Part shown: positions 1 through 6,215 of the stretch, in pieces | Layout: each line of letters starts with the position of its first letter | How positions within the stretch are numbered: position 1 is the stretch's first letter | Assembly (NCBI GenBank): GCA_015655535.1 | Contig: JAATEW010000029.1 | Coordinates: forward strand, 1 to 10,476 | Direction of reading: 5' to 3' | Source: Hyphomicrobiales bacterium | Lineage (GTDB): Bacteria > Pseudomonadota > Alphaproteobacteria > Rhizobiales > Beijerinckiaceae | DNA: 10,476 nucleotides | Notes under the pieces: model-generated | The model's database searches: none | Told to the model about the DNA's origin: nothing | The model's input: only the letters and a program-made list of their open reading frames with translations | Position numbers and translations under genes: made by a program

Positions 1-15
1 GCTTTGAAAATCTTT

Positions 16-57
16 GGCGGTGCGGGTTTACGAGACCTTGCGCCGCCATTTTTTTTT
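16..57 (+). terminator. Rho-independent terminator of a gene lying left of the window
   Basis: An 8-base-pair outer stem (16-23 with 40-47, one G-U pair) encloses an inner 5-base-pair stem (25-29 with 33-37). An A and then nine T residues (49-57) follow directly, which is the classic layout for termination on the plus strand. No plus-strand gene is visible in the 15 bases before it, so it probably ends a gene outside the window. It also insulates the integrase module from upstream transcription. Confidence 0.75.
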
Positions 58-352
58 CGAAAGACGCATCCTTCGATTGAACACAGAAGCGTGCGGTAAA
101 TCAGGGTCGGCCGCAACACCCGCGATCGGTTTTCAGCAGGTTTTTACACGTTGCTGATGCGATACAGGCTATCAGGCCGGATCATCCCCACGGCATGGCG
201 TGGGTGAAATGATAGATGTGGCGAACGATTTTCACTCCGTCGAGATACTGAAACTCGCCCTCTGTAGCTCAGACAAAATCCACGAGATTTAGTGCCATTT
301 GGCCCGCTAAAACCTATTGTTCGCGGCGCCGTTTAGACCTGATAGGGGCGAC
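58..352. other. Gene-poor stretch between the terminator and the integrase module
   Basis: I see no gene here. The only local structure is a 6-base-pair hairpin (187-192 with 199-204). A minus-strand stretch of 28 codons without a stop (185-268) is too short, and lacks a usable start, to call a gene. If the integrase belongs to an integrated element, this stretch could hold regulatory DNA or a decayed remnant, but nothing in it shows that. The promoter of the module should lie near its right end; I could not pick a convincing -35/-10 pair. Confidence 0.5.
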
Positions 353-691
353 ATGCCCGCTGACATAGACGCTGACACGCCACTCCGCCTCGCTGAGGCC
401 GCGCACATCAAATTCCCGACTGGCAATATGACCGTGTCCGGTCTTCGAAAAGAAGCGCGCCGAGGTCATCTTGCTATTTCGCGCATGGCTGGAAAGGATT
501 ACACTACGATCAGTGCAATCGACGAGATGATGCGAGTATGTCAGCTCCAAAAGGAATCCGACTCTGGCTCCGGCCGGCGCGCGAAGGCCACGCGGCGACC
601 TGGATCATCCGTGACGGATCGCGTCAGATCAGCACGGGATGCTTTGGAGCAGAGATTGAAGCCGCCAACGAAGCCCTCGGCGAATATATAA
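353..691 (+). CDS. Small excisionase-like DNA-binding protein upstream of integrase
   Basis: A 112-residue protein. Residues about 10-65 look like a compact helix-turn-helix domain of the excisionase/MerR-like kind: a stretch around LRLAEAAHIKFP, then MTVSGLRKEARRGHL, then AGKDYTTISAIDEM. From memory, similar small proteins sit directly before tyrosine recombinases in Rhizobiales. The rest is a basic, low-complexity tail rich in Arg, Lys and Ser. I chose ATG 353 because an AGGGG ribosome binding site lies four bases upstream; the frame could extend to a TTG at 317 with less support. The last 154 bases overlap the integrase in another frame, suggesting translational coupling. Likely role (inference): directing excision or regulating the integrase. 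It could also be only a transcriptional regulator of the element. Confidence 0.7.
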   Translation: MPADIDADTPLRLAEAAHIKFPTGNMTVSGLRKEARRGHLAISRMAGKDYTTISAIDEMMRVCQLQKESDSGSGRRAKATRRPGSSVTDRVRSARDALEQRLKPPTKPSANI

Positions 692-1767
692 AAAGGCAAT
701 ACAAGCCGGAGCGAGCCAGCGACAAAGACCCATCGCAGATTCCAGTTGCCGATATTCTGCTCCTCTATTTGGATGAAAAAGTCGGCCCAGAACCGGACAA
801 ATCCGATCCGCAAGATGAGAAGATTCGCGGGCGCGCGCGCAAGCTGTCGGCGTTCTTCGGTGGGACAGTCCTGTCAGACATCAACAAGGCGAAATGCAAA
901 GAGTATGTCGCCGAGCGCATGCGCGAACAAACCGCGGCAGAGAATGAGCGCGTCAAGAAATCTGGCAAGACACCGAGAAAGATCACAGCGGCGGCGGCCC
1001 GGCGCGAGCTGGAGGATCTCCGCGCCGCGATCAATCACTTTTTCAGCGATGATTTGATTCCGCCGAAGGTGAATATCTGGCTGCCGGACAAATCCGATCC
1101 GCGCGAGCGTTGGCTGACAGAGTCCGAGGCGGCGAAGTGGCTATGGACAGCTTGGCGCAAGACGCAGGCGATGCCGAAAGGTGGCCGACGCTACGTCTCC
1201 CGCCATATCGCCAAGTTTGCCCTGGTAGGGCTTTATACGGGCACGCGTGCCGCGGCGATCTGCGGCGCGGCGATCCGGCCGACTGTCGGCCGCGGCTATG
1301 TCGATTTGGAGCGCGGTGTCTTCTACCGCCGGCCGCCTGGCACCAAGGAAAGCAGCAAGCGGCAGCCATCCGTCAAGCTGCCCGACAAGCTCCTCGCCCA
1401 TATTCGCCGGTGGGCTCGCCTCGGGCTTTGCGAGAACTGCGTCGTCGAGTGGGAGGGTGAGCCAGTCAAACGCGTGTCAAAAGGCTTCAGGGCCGTCTCT
1501 GTCGCCGCGGGGTTGCATGATGTCACACCGCACACGCTACGCCACACGGCCATTTCATGGGCGCTCCAGCGCGGCACGAAGCGGTTCGACGTTGCCGACT
1601 ATTTCGGTGTGAGCGAGAAAGTGATAGAGCGCACCTATGGCCATCACGACCCCGAGCACCACGCTGAGGTGACGATGCGTATGGACCGGCGCCACAAGTC
1701 AAAAACCGCACCTGTGGCGCAACCTGTGGCGGAAACGAAAACGAGATTGAAAAAGACGGCAGAATAG
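538..1767 (+). CDS. Tyrosine recombinase (phage-type integrase)
   Basis: A 409-residue site-specific recombinase that would cut and rejoin DNA through a tyrosine nucleophile. The N-terminal ~60 residues form an arm-binding-like segment (GIRLWLRPA, then WIIRDGSRQISTGC), followed by a SAM-like core-binding domain (about 68-175) and the catalytic domain (about 190-385). Visible catalytic residues are Arg237 (LYTGTRAA), His332 and Arg335 (PHTLRHTAIS) and the probable nucleophile Tyr367 (ERTYGHHDP). The position of the usual third histidine, in the LGH-like segment, reads FGV (Val358); non-His residues there occur in related integrases as far as I recall. ATG 538 lies inside the preceding gene, but the N-terminal residues look family-like, so the overlap is probably genuine. 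The stop lies 20 bases before tRNA-Val, pointing to the tRNA as the likely attachment site. The gene appears intact. Confidence 0.92.
   Translation: MSAPKGIRLWLRPAREGHAATWIIRDGSRQISTGCFGAEIEAANEALGEYIKRQYKPERASDKDPSQIPVADILLLYLDEKVGPEPDKSDPQDEKIRGRARKLSAFFGGTVLSDINKAKCKEYVAERMREQTAAENERVKKSGKTPRKITAAAARRELEDLRAAINHFFSDDLIPPKVNIWLPDKSDPRERWLTESEAAKWLWTAWRKTQAMPKGGRRYVSRHIAKFALVGLYTGTRAAAICGAAIRPTVGRGYVDLERGVFYRRPPGTKESSKRQPSVKLPDKLLAHIRRWARLGLCENCVVEWEGEPVKRVSKGFRAVSVAAGLHDVTPHTLRHTAISWALQRGTKRFDVADYFGVSEKVIERTYGHHDPEHHAEVTMRMDRRHKSKTAPVAQPVAETKTRLKKTAE
1710..1731 (+). repeat. 10-base direct repeat pair in the integrase tail, candidate arm-type sites
   Basis: ACCTGTGGCG occurs at 1710-1719 and again at 1722-1731, 12 bases apart start to start. 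The shared core TGTGGCG is also present inverted at 1690-1696. Short direct repeats close to an attachment site are typical of recombinase arm-binding sites, which is the speculative reading. The plain alternative is a peptide repeat: the pair encodes the duplicated Pro-Val-Ala of the integrase C-terminal tail. Confidence 0.35.
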
Positions 1768-1777
1768 AGTTTAATAT
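1747..1777 (+). promoter_or_regulatory. Candidate promoter of tRNA-Val, overlapping the integrase 3' end
   Basis: TTGAAA (1747-1752) is followed after 17 bases by TTTAAT (1770-1775), within an A+T-rich patch running to 1777. This would start transcription around 1782, just before the tRNA at 1788. The match is moderate and rests on sigma-70-like consensus only. Its placement inside the last codons of the integrase is notable because no other space is available between the two genes. Confidence 0.35.
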
Positions 1778-1787
1778 CAAGTAGTTA

Positions 1788-1863
1788 GGGCGGTTAGCTC
1801 AGTTGGTAGAGCATCTCGTTTACACCGAGAGGGTCGGCGGTTCGAGCCCGTCACCGCCCACCA
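1788..1863 (+). tRNA. tRNA-Val (anticodon UAC)
   Basis: A complete 76-base cloverleaf. The acceptor stem GGGCGGT (1788-1794) pairs perfectly with ACCGCCC (1853-1859), followed by discriminator A1860 and an encoded CCA (1861-1863). The D stem is GCTC/GAGC. The anticodon stem TCTCG/CGAGA (1814-1818, 1826-1830) encloses the loop TTTACAC, giving anticodon TAC (1821-1823), which reads GTA and other valine codons. The T loop is TTCGAGC with a 5-base-pair stem including one G-U pair. All stems are intact, so the gene should be functional. It directly follows an integrase gene and is the likely attachment site of that element. Confidence 0.97.
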
Positions 1864-1980
1864 TTTGACTAAAACGGATGTTGACACGATCCTTGCCCTC
1901 AAGCCTTTGGATCGGGCCGCAAGCGTGAAAAACCTATGCTGAGATGCGCGCACATCGCGTCAGGAGGCGTTGACGACATC

Positions 1981-2688
1981 ATGCTATTCGTAAGATCGCC
2001 GATCATGATATCGAAGCAATGGCTTCAAATCGTCCTGTCCGCTCTTCGCCTGACGGTAGTGGGCCTTTTGGCTGGCGTCGCCGCAGTTTCGCTCCTCGCC
2101 GTGACGCCGGCTTTGGCCGACGAAGACATGTCATTTCGCATCGTAAGCCTCGGCAACACGGGGCAGCAGGTGATCGCGGCTGAAGGTCAGATCACCGATG
2201 CGACGCCGCAGGTTTTTCGCGAATTCGTCCGCGAGCACTACGAGCGCCCCAGTCTGCACGCGATCGTTTTGATCGATTCCTACGGCGGCAAGGTCCTGGC
2301 CTCGATGGAGCTTGGCAAAATCTTCCGGCAGCTCGGCGCGGCCGTCATCGTCGGTCAGCCTGCCTCGGGAGCGGTCGCCGGCGGCCGTTGCTTCTCGGCC
2401 TGCGTCTACGCTTTGATCGGCGGCAAGAAGCGGGTGATCCCGCCGCAAAGCCAGGCCGGCATTCATCGCATGGTCGCTTATGGCGGCGGCTATGATTCGC
2501 AGTTTGGCGGCACTGCCACCATGCGGCTCGACAATGGAACGGTCGCAGGCGCTTTGTCTCGCTATACGTCGTCGATGGGCGTCAATCCGGGGATCATCAG
2601 CTTGGCTGAACATATACCGCCGGGCGCGTTGCATTTTCTGTCGCGCTCCGAAATCGCGCGCTGGAGTCTCGCCGTATCGCAGCTTTAG
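1981..2688 (+). CDS. Secreted ClpP/crotonase-fold protein (COG3904-like)
   Basis: A 235-residue exported protein. A hydrophobic signal segment (about residues 15-44) ends in a typical signal-peptidase I site, ALA before Asp47. The mature part follows the ClpP/crotonase layout: IDSYGGK (about 98-104) matches the substrate-binding Gly-Gly loop; GGRCFSACVYAL (135-146) puts Ser139 at the place of the ClpP nucleophile; and AGIHRM (159-164) puts His162 at the place of the ClpP histidine. I could not identify the third (acidic) residue with confidence. A periplasmic serine hydrolase or protease-like role is therefore possible but unproven. ATG 1981 is chosen because AGGAGG lies at 1962-1967, although the 13-base spacing is long; in-frame ATGs at 1936 and 2005 are alternatives. 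It stands alone between tRNA-Val and kdsA. A TTGACA at 1881-1886 could be a -35 element, but the -10 is weak. Confidence 0.8.
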   Translation: MLFVRSPIMISKQWLQIVLSALRLTVVGLLAGVAAVSLLAVTPALADEDMSFRIVSLGNTGQQVIAAEGQITDATPQVFREFVREHYERPSLHAIVLIDSYGGKVLASMELGKIFRQLGAAVIVGQPASGAVAGGRCFSACVYALIGGKKRVIPPQSQAGIHRMVAYGGGYDSQFGGTATMRLDNGTVAGALSRYTSSMGVNPGIISLAEHIPPGALHFLSRSEIARWSLAVSQL

Positions 2689-2750
2689 ATGCTGTCTCGA
2701 AAAAGCGCATCGCCTTTAAAAGGGACATGCTCCGCGGTTTATTTTGACGC

Positions 2751-3614
2751 ATGACACATCCCGCACATCACGTCGAAATGAGCGCGCCGGCCGGCGCGTT
2801 AAGGCTTGGCAACGACCTGCCCTTGGTGCTGATCGCCGGTCCCTGCCAGATGGAATCGCGCGATCATGCGCTCGAATGCGCCGCGGCTTTGGTCGAAGCC
2901 GCGAAGGCTCAGGGCATTGGCCTCATTTTCAAGACATCTTTCGATAAGGCCAACCGCACATCGGTCGATGGTGCGCGTGGGCTTGGCCTTGAACATTCTT
3001 TGCCGGTTTTCGCCGAGATCCGAGCAAAGTTCGGCATCCCCGTCCTGACCGATGTTCACAGCGAAGCGCAATGCGCCATCCTGGCTGAGGCCGTCGATAT
3101 TCTGCAAATTCCGTCCTTGCTGTCACGGCAGACCGATCTTCTTTTGGCAGCCGGAAAAACCGGCGCCGTGGTGAATATCAAGAAGGGTCAGTTCCTGGCG
3201 CCATGGGACATGGCGCATGCCGCCGCGAAGGTGGCGAGCACTGGCAATACCCGCATTCTCCTGACCGAACGCGGCACGAGCTTCGGCTATAACGCGCTCG
3301 TCTCCGACATGCGCGGCCTTCCGATCATGGCCGCGACGGGCTATCCGCTTATCTTCGATGCGACGCATTCGGTGCAGCAGCCGGGCGGGCAGGGTGCGGC
3401 CTCCGGCGGCGATCGTGCGATGATCCCGGTTCTCGCACGGGCGGCGGTCGCCGTCGGCATCGCCGGCATTTTCGTCGAGACGCATCCAGATCCCGATCAT
3501 GCGCCCTCCGACGGCCCGAGCATGCTGCCTTTGAAAGCCATGCCGGAACTCATCGAAACGCTGCTTGCCTTTGATCGTATCGCCAAGGCGCGGCCCTTGC
3601 CGCCTCTGGCATGA
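2751..3614 (+). CDS. kdsA: 3-deoxy-D-manno-octulosonate 8-phosphate synthase
   Basis: A 287-residue cytoplasmic enzyme that condenses phosphoenolpyruvate with D-arabinose 5-phosphate to give Kdo 8-phosphate, the committed step toward the Kdo of LPS inner core. Family motifs are clear: NDLPLVLIAGPC (21-32), FKTSFDKANRTS (60-71), SRQTDLL (125-131), NIKKGQFLAP (142-151), GAASGGDRA (215-223) and ETHPDPDHAPSDGPS (243-257). Cys32 takes the place of the Asn of the metal-free E. coli enzyme. Together with His206, Glu243 and Asp254, it completes the metal-binding set of the metal-dependent class. Length matches the family. No strong ribosome binding site precedes ATG 2751; ATG 2778 is a possible alternative start. 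The next gene makes its substrate, so the two probably form an operon. Confidence 0.96.
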   Translation: MTHPAHHVEMSAPAGALRLGNDLPLVLIAGPCQMESRDHALECAAALVEAAKAQGIGLIFKTSFDKANRTSVDGARGLGLEHSLPVFAEIRAKFGIPVLTDVHSEAQCAILAEAVDILQIPSLLSRQTDLLLAAGKTGAVVNIKKGQFLAPWDMAHAAAKVASTGNTRILLTERGTSFGYNALVSDMRGLPIMAATGYPLIFDATHSVQQPGGQGAASGGDRAMIPVLARAAVAVGIAGIFVETHPDPDHAPSDGPSMLPLKAMPELIETLLAFDRIAKARPLPPLA

Positions 3615-3657
3615 TGGAGCATTTGCCAAAAGCCCGTTTGTGGGAAACGATAGGCCC

Positions 3658-4677
3658 ATGGTCGGCAATATCATCAAAGCCCTGAACGCACCGGAGGCAC
3701 CGGCGGAAACGCGCGCGCAGGACGTGCGAAACGCGCTTCGCGTCACCGCGCTCGAACTCGACGGCCTCGCGGCGCTTCGCGCGGCGCTTGAGGGCGATCT
3801 TGGTCTGCGTCTGAGCCAGGTCGTCGATCTTCTCCATCACTCGTCCGGTCGCCTCATCATCACCGGCATGGGCAAATCCGGGCATATCGGCCGCAAGCTC
3901 GCGGCAACCTTCGCCTCGACGGGCATGCCCGCGCATTTCGTCCATCCAGCCGATGCGAGCCATGGCGATCTTGGCATCATCCGCGGCGAGGATGTCGTGA
4001 TGGCACTGTCTTGGTCGGGCGAGTCGGCCGAACTCTCGGATATTGTCGCCTATACGCGCCGCTATCATGTACCGCTGATTGCGATCACGGCGCGGGCCGA
4101 CAGCGCGCTGGGCCGCGCCGCGGATATCGTGCTTATCCTGCCGGAAATGCCCGAAGCCTGCCCGCATGGACTGGCGCCGACAACATCGACGACGGCTGAA
4201 CTCGTTCTCGGCGACGCGCTGGCCATCTGCCTTTTGTCGCGTCGCAATTTTACGTCACAGGATTTCCGGCAATTGCATCCGTGCGGGACATTGGGCGTGA
4301 GGCTGCGTCAGGTCCGCGACCTGATGCACGCGGGCAAGGATGTGCCGCTCGTGCCGCGCGACAGCCTGCTGACGGCGGCGATTTTCGAAATGACGTCGAA
4401 GCGATTTGGGGTCACCGGCATTGTCGATGAGAAAGGCGCTTTGATAGGCGTGTTGAGCGACGGCGATTTGCGCCGCGCCTTCGAGGCGGGCTTCTACGAT
4501 AGGCCCGCGACAGACGTCATGAGCCGCGACCCGAAGACGATTGCGCCCGAGGCCTTGGCGGAGCAAGCGCTGGGGCGTCTCAATGCTCTGCGCATCACCT
4601 GTCTTTTCGTGATCGAAGATGGCAAGCCCACCGGCATCATCACGGTGCATGATCTTTTGCAGGCGGGTGTGACGTGA
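3658..4677 (+). CDS. kdsD: D-arabinose 5-phosphate isomerase, KpsF/GutQ family (SIS plus two CBS domains)
   Basis: A 339-residue protein that interconverts ribulose 5-phosphate and arabinose 5-phosphate, the KdsA substrate. The N-terminal SIS domain (about 45-190) has the family signatures GMGKSGHIGRKLA (70-82), HPADASHGDLG (96-106), SWSGES (118-123) and EACPHGLAPTTSTT (166-179). HPCGTLG (207-213) follows. Lys73, Glu122, Glu166 and His207 match the positions regarded as catalytic in the E. coli enzyme. Two CBS domains follow (about 221-275 and 285-337), which probably sense a nucleotide or sugar nucleotide. ATG 3658 is preferred: GGGAAA lies about 10 bases upstream, and an extended start at 3565 would overlap kdsA. 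It begins 43 bases after kdsA, so co-transcription is likely. The kpsF versus kdsD name is a matter of convention. Confidence 0.93.
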   Translation: MVGNIIKALNAPEAPAETRAQDVRNALRVTALELDGLAALRAALEGDLGLRLSQVVDLLHHSSGRLIITGMGKSGHIGRKLAATFASTGMPAHFVHPADASHGDLGIIRGEDVVMALSWSGESAELSDIVAYTRRYHVPLIAITARADSALGRAADIVLILPEMPEACPHGLAPTTSTTAELVLGDALAICLLSRRNFTSQDFRQLHPCGTLGVRLRQVRDLMHAGKDVPLVPRDSLLTAAIFEMTSKRFGVTGIVDEKGALIGVLSDGDLRRAFEAGFYDRPATDVMSRDPKTIAPEALAEQALGRLNALRITCLFVIEDGKPTGIITVHDLLQAGVT

Positions 4678-4682
4678 TTGAA

Positions 4683-4738
4683 CATCCAGGCAACACGGAT
4701 GGGAGTCGTGCCTGGATGCGCGGATCAAGTCCGCGCAT
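4683..4738. repeat. Double palindrome between convergent genes (dispersed-repeat type)
   Basis: CATCCAGGCA (4683-4692) pairs perfectly with TGCCTGGATG (4709-4718) over a 16-base loop. ATGCGCGGA (4716-4724) pairs perfectly with TCCGCGCAT (4730-4738) over the loop TCAAG. The two hairpins share 4716-4718, so they cannot both form in full. The pattern of a palindrome around TCAAG followed by ATGACG resembles dispersed intergenic repeats I recall from Rhizobiales. It lies between the stops of kdsD and ppk2 and could end transcription from both sides, but no T tract follows. Confidence 0.7.
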
Positions 4739-4749
4739 GACGCTCATAC

Positions 4750-5547
4750 TCAAGGCGCAATGCGCCCGTCCTTGAGCGCGTCCGGCGTATAACAAAAGAC
4801 GATGTTGGGATCGGGCTGTTCGATCCGTTCGGGCTTGTCCTTATATTCGAGGTTGCACAACAGGTCGCGGATCACATTGAGACGGGCTTTGTGTTTGTCG
4901 TCGGCGTGGACGACATGCCAAGGTGTGGCCTCCGTATGCGTGCGTGCAAACATGATGTTGCGCGCTTCGCTGTAGTCGTCCCATTCCTTCTGAGCAGCCT
5001 GATCGATCGGGCTGATCTTCCATTGCGTCAGCGGGTCCTGGCTGCGATCCTTCAGACGCTTTTTTTGCTCGTCCTTTGAGATGTCGAGATAATATTTGAG
5101 GACTTTGATCCCTGCGTGAAGCAGGAGATTTTCGAAGACGGGGGCGTCTTCGAGAAAGGTTTCGGTTTCCGCTTTCGTGCAAAAGCCCATCACGCGTTCG
5201 ACGCCGGCGCGATTGTACCAGCTCCGGTTGAAGAGGATCATCTCCTGCGCCGCCGGCAAATAGTGCGCGTAGCGTTGAAAATACCATGACGTTACATCGC
5301 GATCGGAAGGCTTGCCCAAAGCGATAACGCGCACTTCGCGCGGCGACAGATGTTCGATGACGCGTTTGATGGTTCCGTCTTTGCCGGCCGCGTCGCGGCC
5401 TTCGAACAGGACGACGATCTTTTCATTATATTTGATGATGTGCTTTTGCAGCTTCACGAGTTCGACTTGCAGCTTGTAGAGTTCGGACTCATAGGCATGT
5501 TTATCGAGAGGCGCCGAGGCGTCGGCGATCTTTTGCTTATGACCCAT
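4750..5547 (-). CDS. ppk2: Polyphosphate kinase 2 (PPK2 family)
   Basis: A 265-residue single-domain PPK2, which transfers phosphate between inorganic polyphosphate and nucleotides and thereby links polyphosphate stores to the nucleoside di/triphosphate pool in the cytoplasm. A helical N-terminal part (about 15-43) precedes the P-loop core. Walker A is GRDAAGKDG (50-58). The Walker B/lid region is LFNRSWYNRAGVERVMGFC (105-123), followed by KYYLDISKDEQKKRL (151-165) and the SPIDQAAQKEWDDY segment (179-192). Position 107 is Asn where I recall Asp in characterised members; the codon is AAC. Substrate preference (ADP or GDP versus AMP) cannot be read with certainty, but single-domain length fits class I. 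A good AGGAG site lies about six bases before the ATG. It is transcribed apart from kdsD, convergent with it. Confidence 0.95.
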   Translation of the reverse strand: MGHKQKIADASAPLDKHAYESELYKLQVELVKLQKHIIKYNEKIVVLFEGRDAAGKDGTIKRVIEHLSPREVRVIALGKPSDRDVTSWYFQRYAHYLPAAQEMILFNRSWYNRAGVERVMGFCTKAETETFLEDAPVFENLLLHAGIKVLKYYLDISKDEQKKRLKDRSQDPLTQWKISPIDQAAQKEWDDYSEARNIMFARTHTEATPWHVVHADDKHKARLNVIRDLLCNLEYKDKPERIEQPDPNIVFCYTPDALKDGRIAP

Positions 5548-5615
5548 TTCGCTCTCCTTCTATGAAGTTTCGCCGCACTCCATCCGACGCATAATCTTAT
5601 CCGAAGTTTTCGGGA

Positions 5616-6179
5616 CTATGCACCCAATCGATCCATCAACCATTCGAGCGTCGCGTCGCGAATGCCAAGCTCGCGCAAGTGAGCTTGTGTATTGCGAACA
5701 TAATCCGGATTGGCGCCGGATACGCCTACGCCTTGGCTCACGAGACGCATGAGTTCCGCACGTTCGAGCGCGCCCGCATATTGCTCATGCCTCGGGTCGG
5801 CGATATAGCAGACCGCCTTGATGCTGCGCCTATCGGCAAGCGTCGCGGCAAGCGTGCATTCGAGATAGACGTCGGTCACTTGCTCGCGTGATCGCAGATA
5901 GGCAAGCGTTTCGTCCGCTGCCTCGGCAGCGACGCGAAAGGCGATGCCTTTGCACGATCCGCCGCGCTTCAGTCCGAGGACGAGACCAGGCCGGTCGCGT
6001 GTGCCGCGATGGACATGAGAATAGACGCAAAGCGCCCGATGATAGCCACGCAAAAGCGCGACTTGGCTCTCAATGAAGGCAAAATCCGGCCGCCACATCA
6101 GCGAGCCATAGCCGAATATCCAGAGATCTTCCGCCGCCAGCACTTTCGTTTCCCGATTCCTTCGCATTATAAACGCCAT
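5616..6179 (-). CDS. ChaC-type gamma-glutamylcyclotransferase
   Basis: A 187-residue cytoplasmic protein of the ChaC family, whose characterised members split glutathione into 5-oxoproline and Cys-Gly. Visible motifs are WIFGYGSLMWRP (20-31), the substrate-binding YGSL signature; GYHRALCVYSHVHRGT (45-60); PGLVLGLKRGGSCKG (64-78); and LRSREQ (95-100), with Glu99 as the probable general acid/base. NPDYV near residue 157 is also typical. ATG 6179 is chosen; ATG 6167 is equally possible, and neither has a clear ribosome binding site. The longest reading frame begins with TTG at 6233 but would run into the divergent gene. The start lies 36 bases from that of the DUF2125 gene, so their promoters must overlap or lie within each other's coding sequence. 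Confidence 0.9.
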   Translation of the reverse strand: MAFIMRRNRETKVLAAEDLWIFGYGSLMWRPDFAFIESQVALLRGYHRALCVYSHVHRGTRDRPGLVLGLKRGGSCKGIAFRVAAEAADETLAYLRSREQVTDVYLECTLAATLADRRSIKAVCYIADPRHEQYAGALERAELMRLVSQGVGVSGANPDYVRNTQAHLRELGIRDATLEWLMDRLGA

Positions 6180-6215
6180 AATAGGGATAGAAAGATCCCC
6201 GCCGGAGACAAGACC

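Noticed and set aside
182..271. Minus-strand stretch of 28 codons without a stop, possible gene relic
   Set aside because: Too short, with no suitable start codon or ribosome binding site and no recognisable family; a chance open stretch is likely.
265..272. TAGCTCAG, shared with the D arm of tRNA-Val, as a possible left attachment remnant
   Set aside because: Only 8 bases match and the flanks do not resemble the tRNA; this D-arm motif is common and the match is expected by chance.
6009..6215. N-terminal extension of the DUF2125 reading frame
   Set aside because: It lies antisense within the ChaC-type gene. The ATG at 6216 has a good ribosome binding site and places the membrane helix near the N-terminus.
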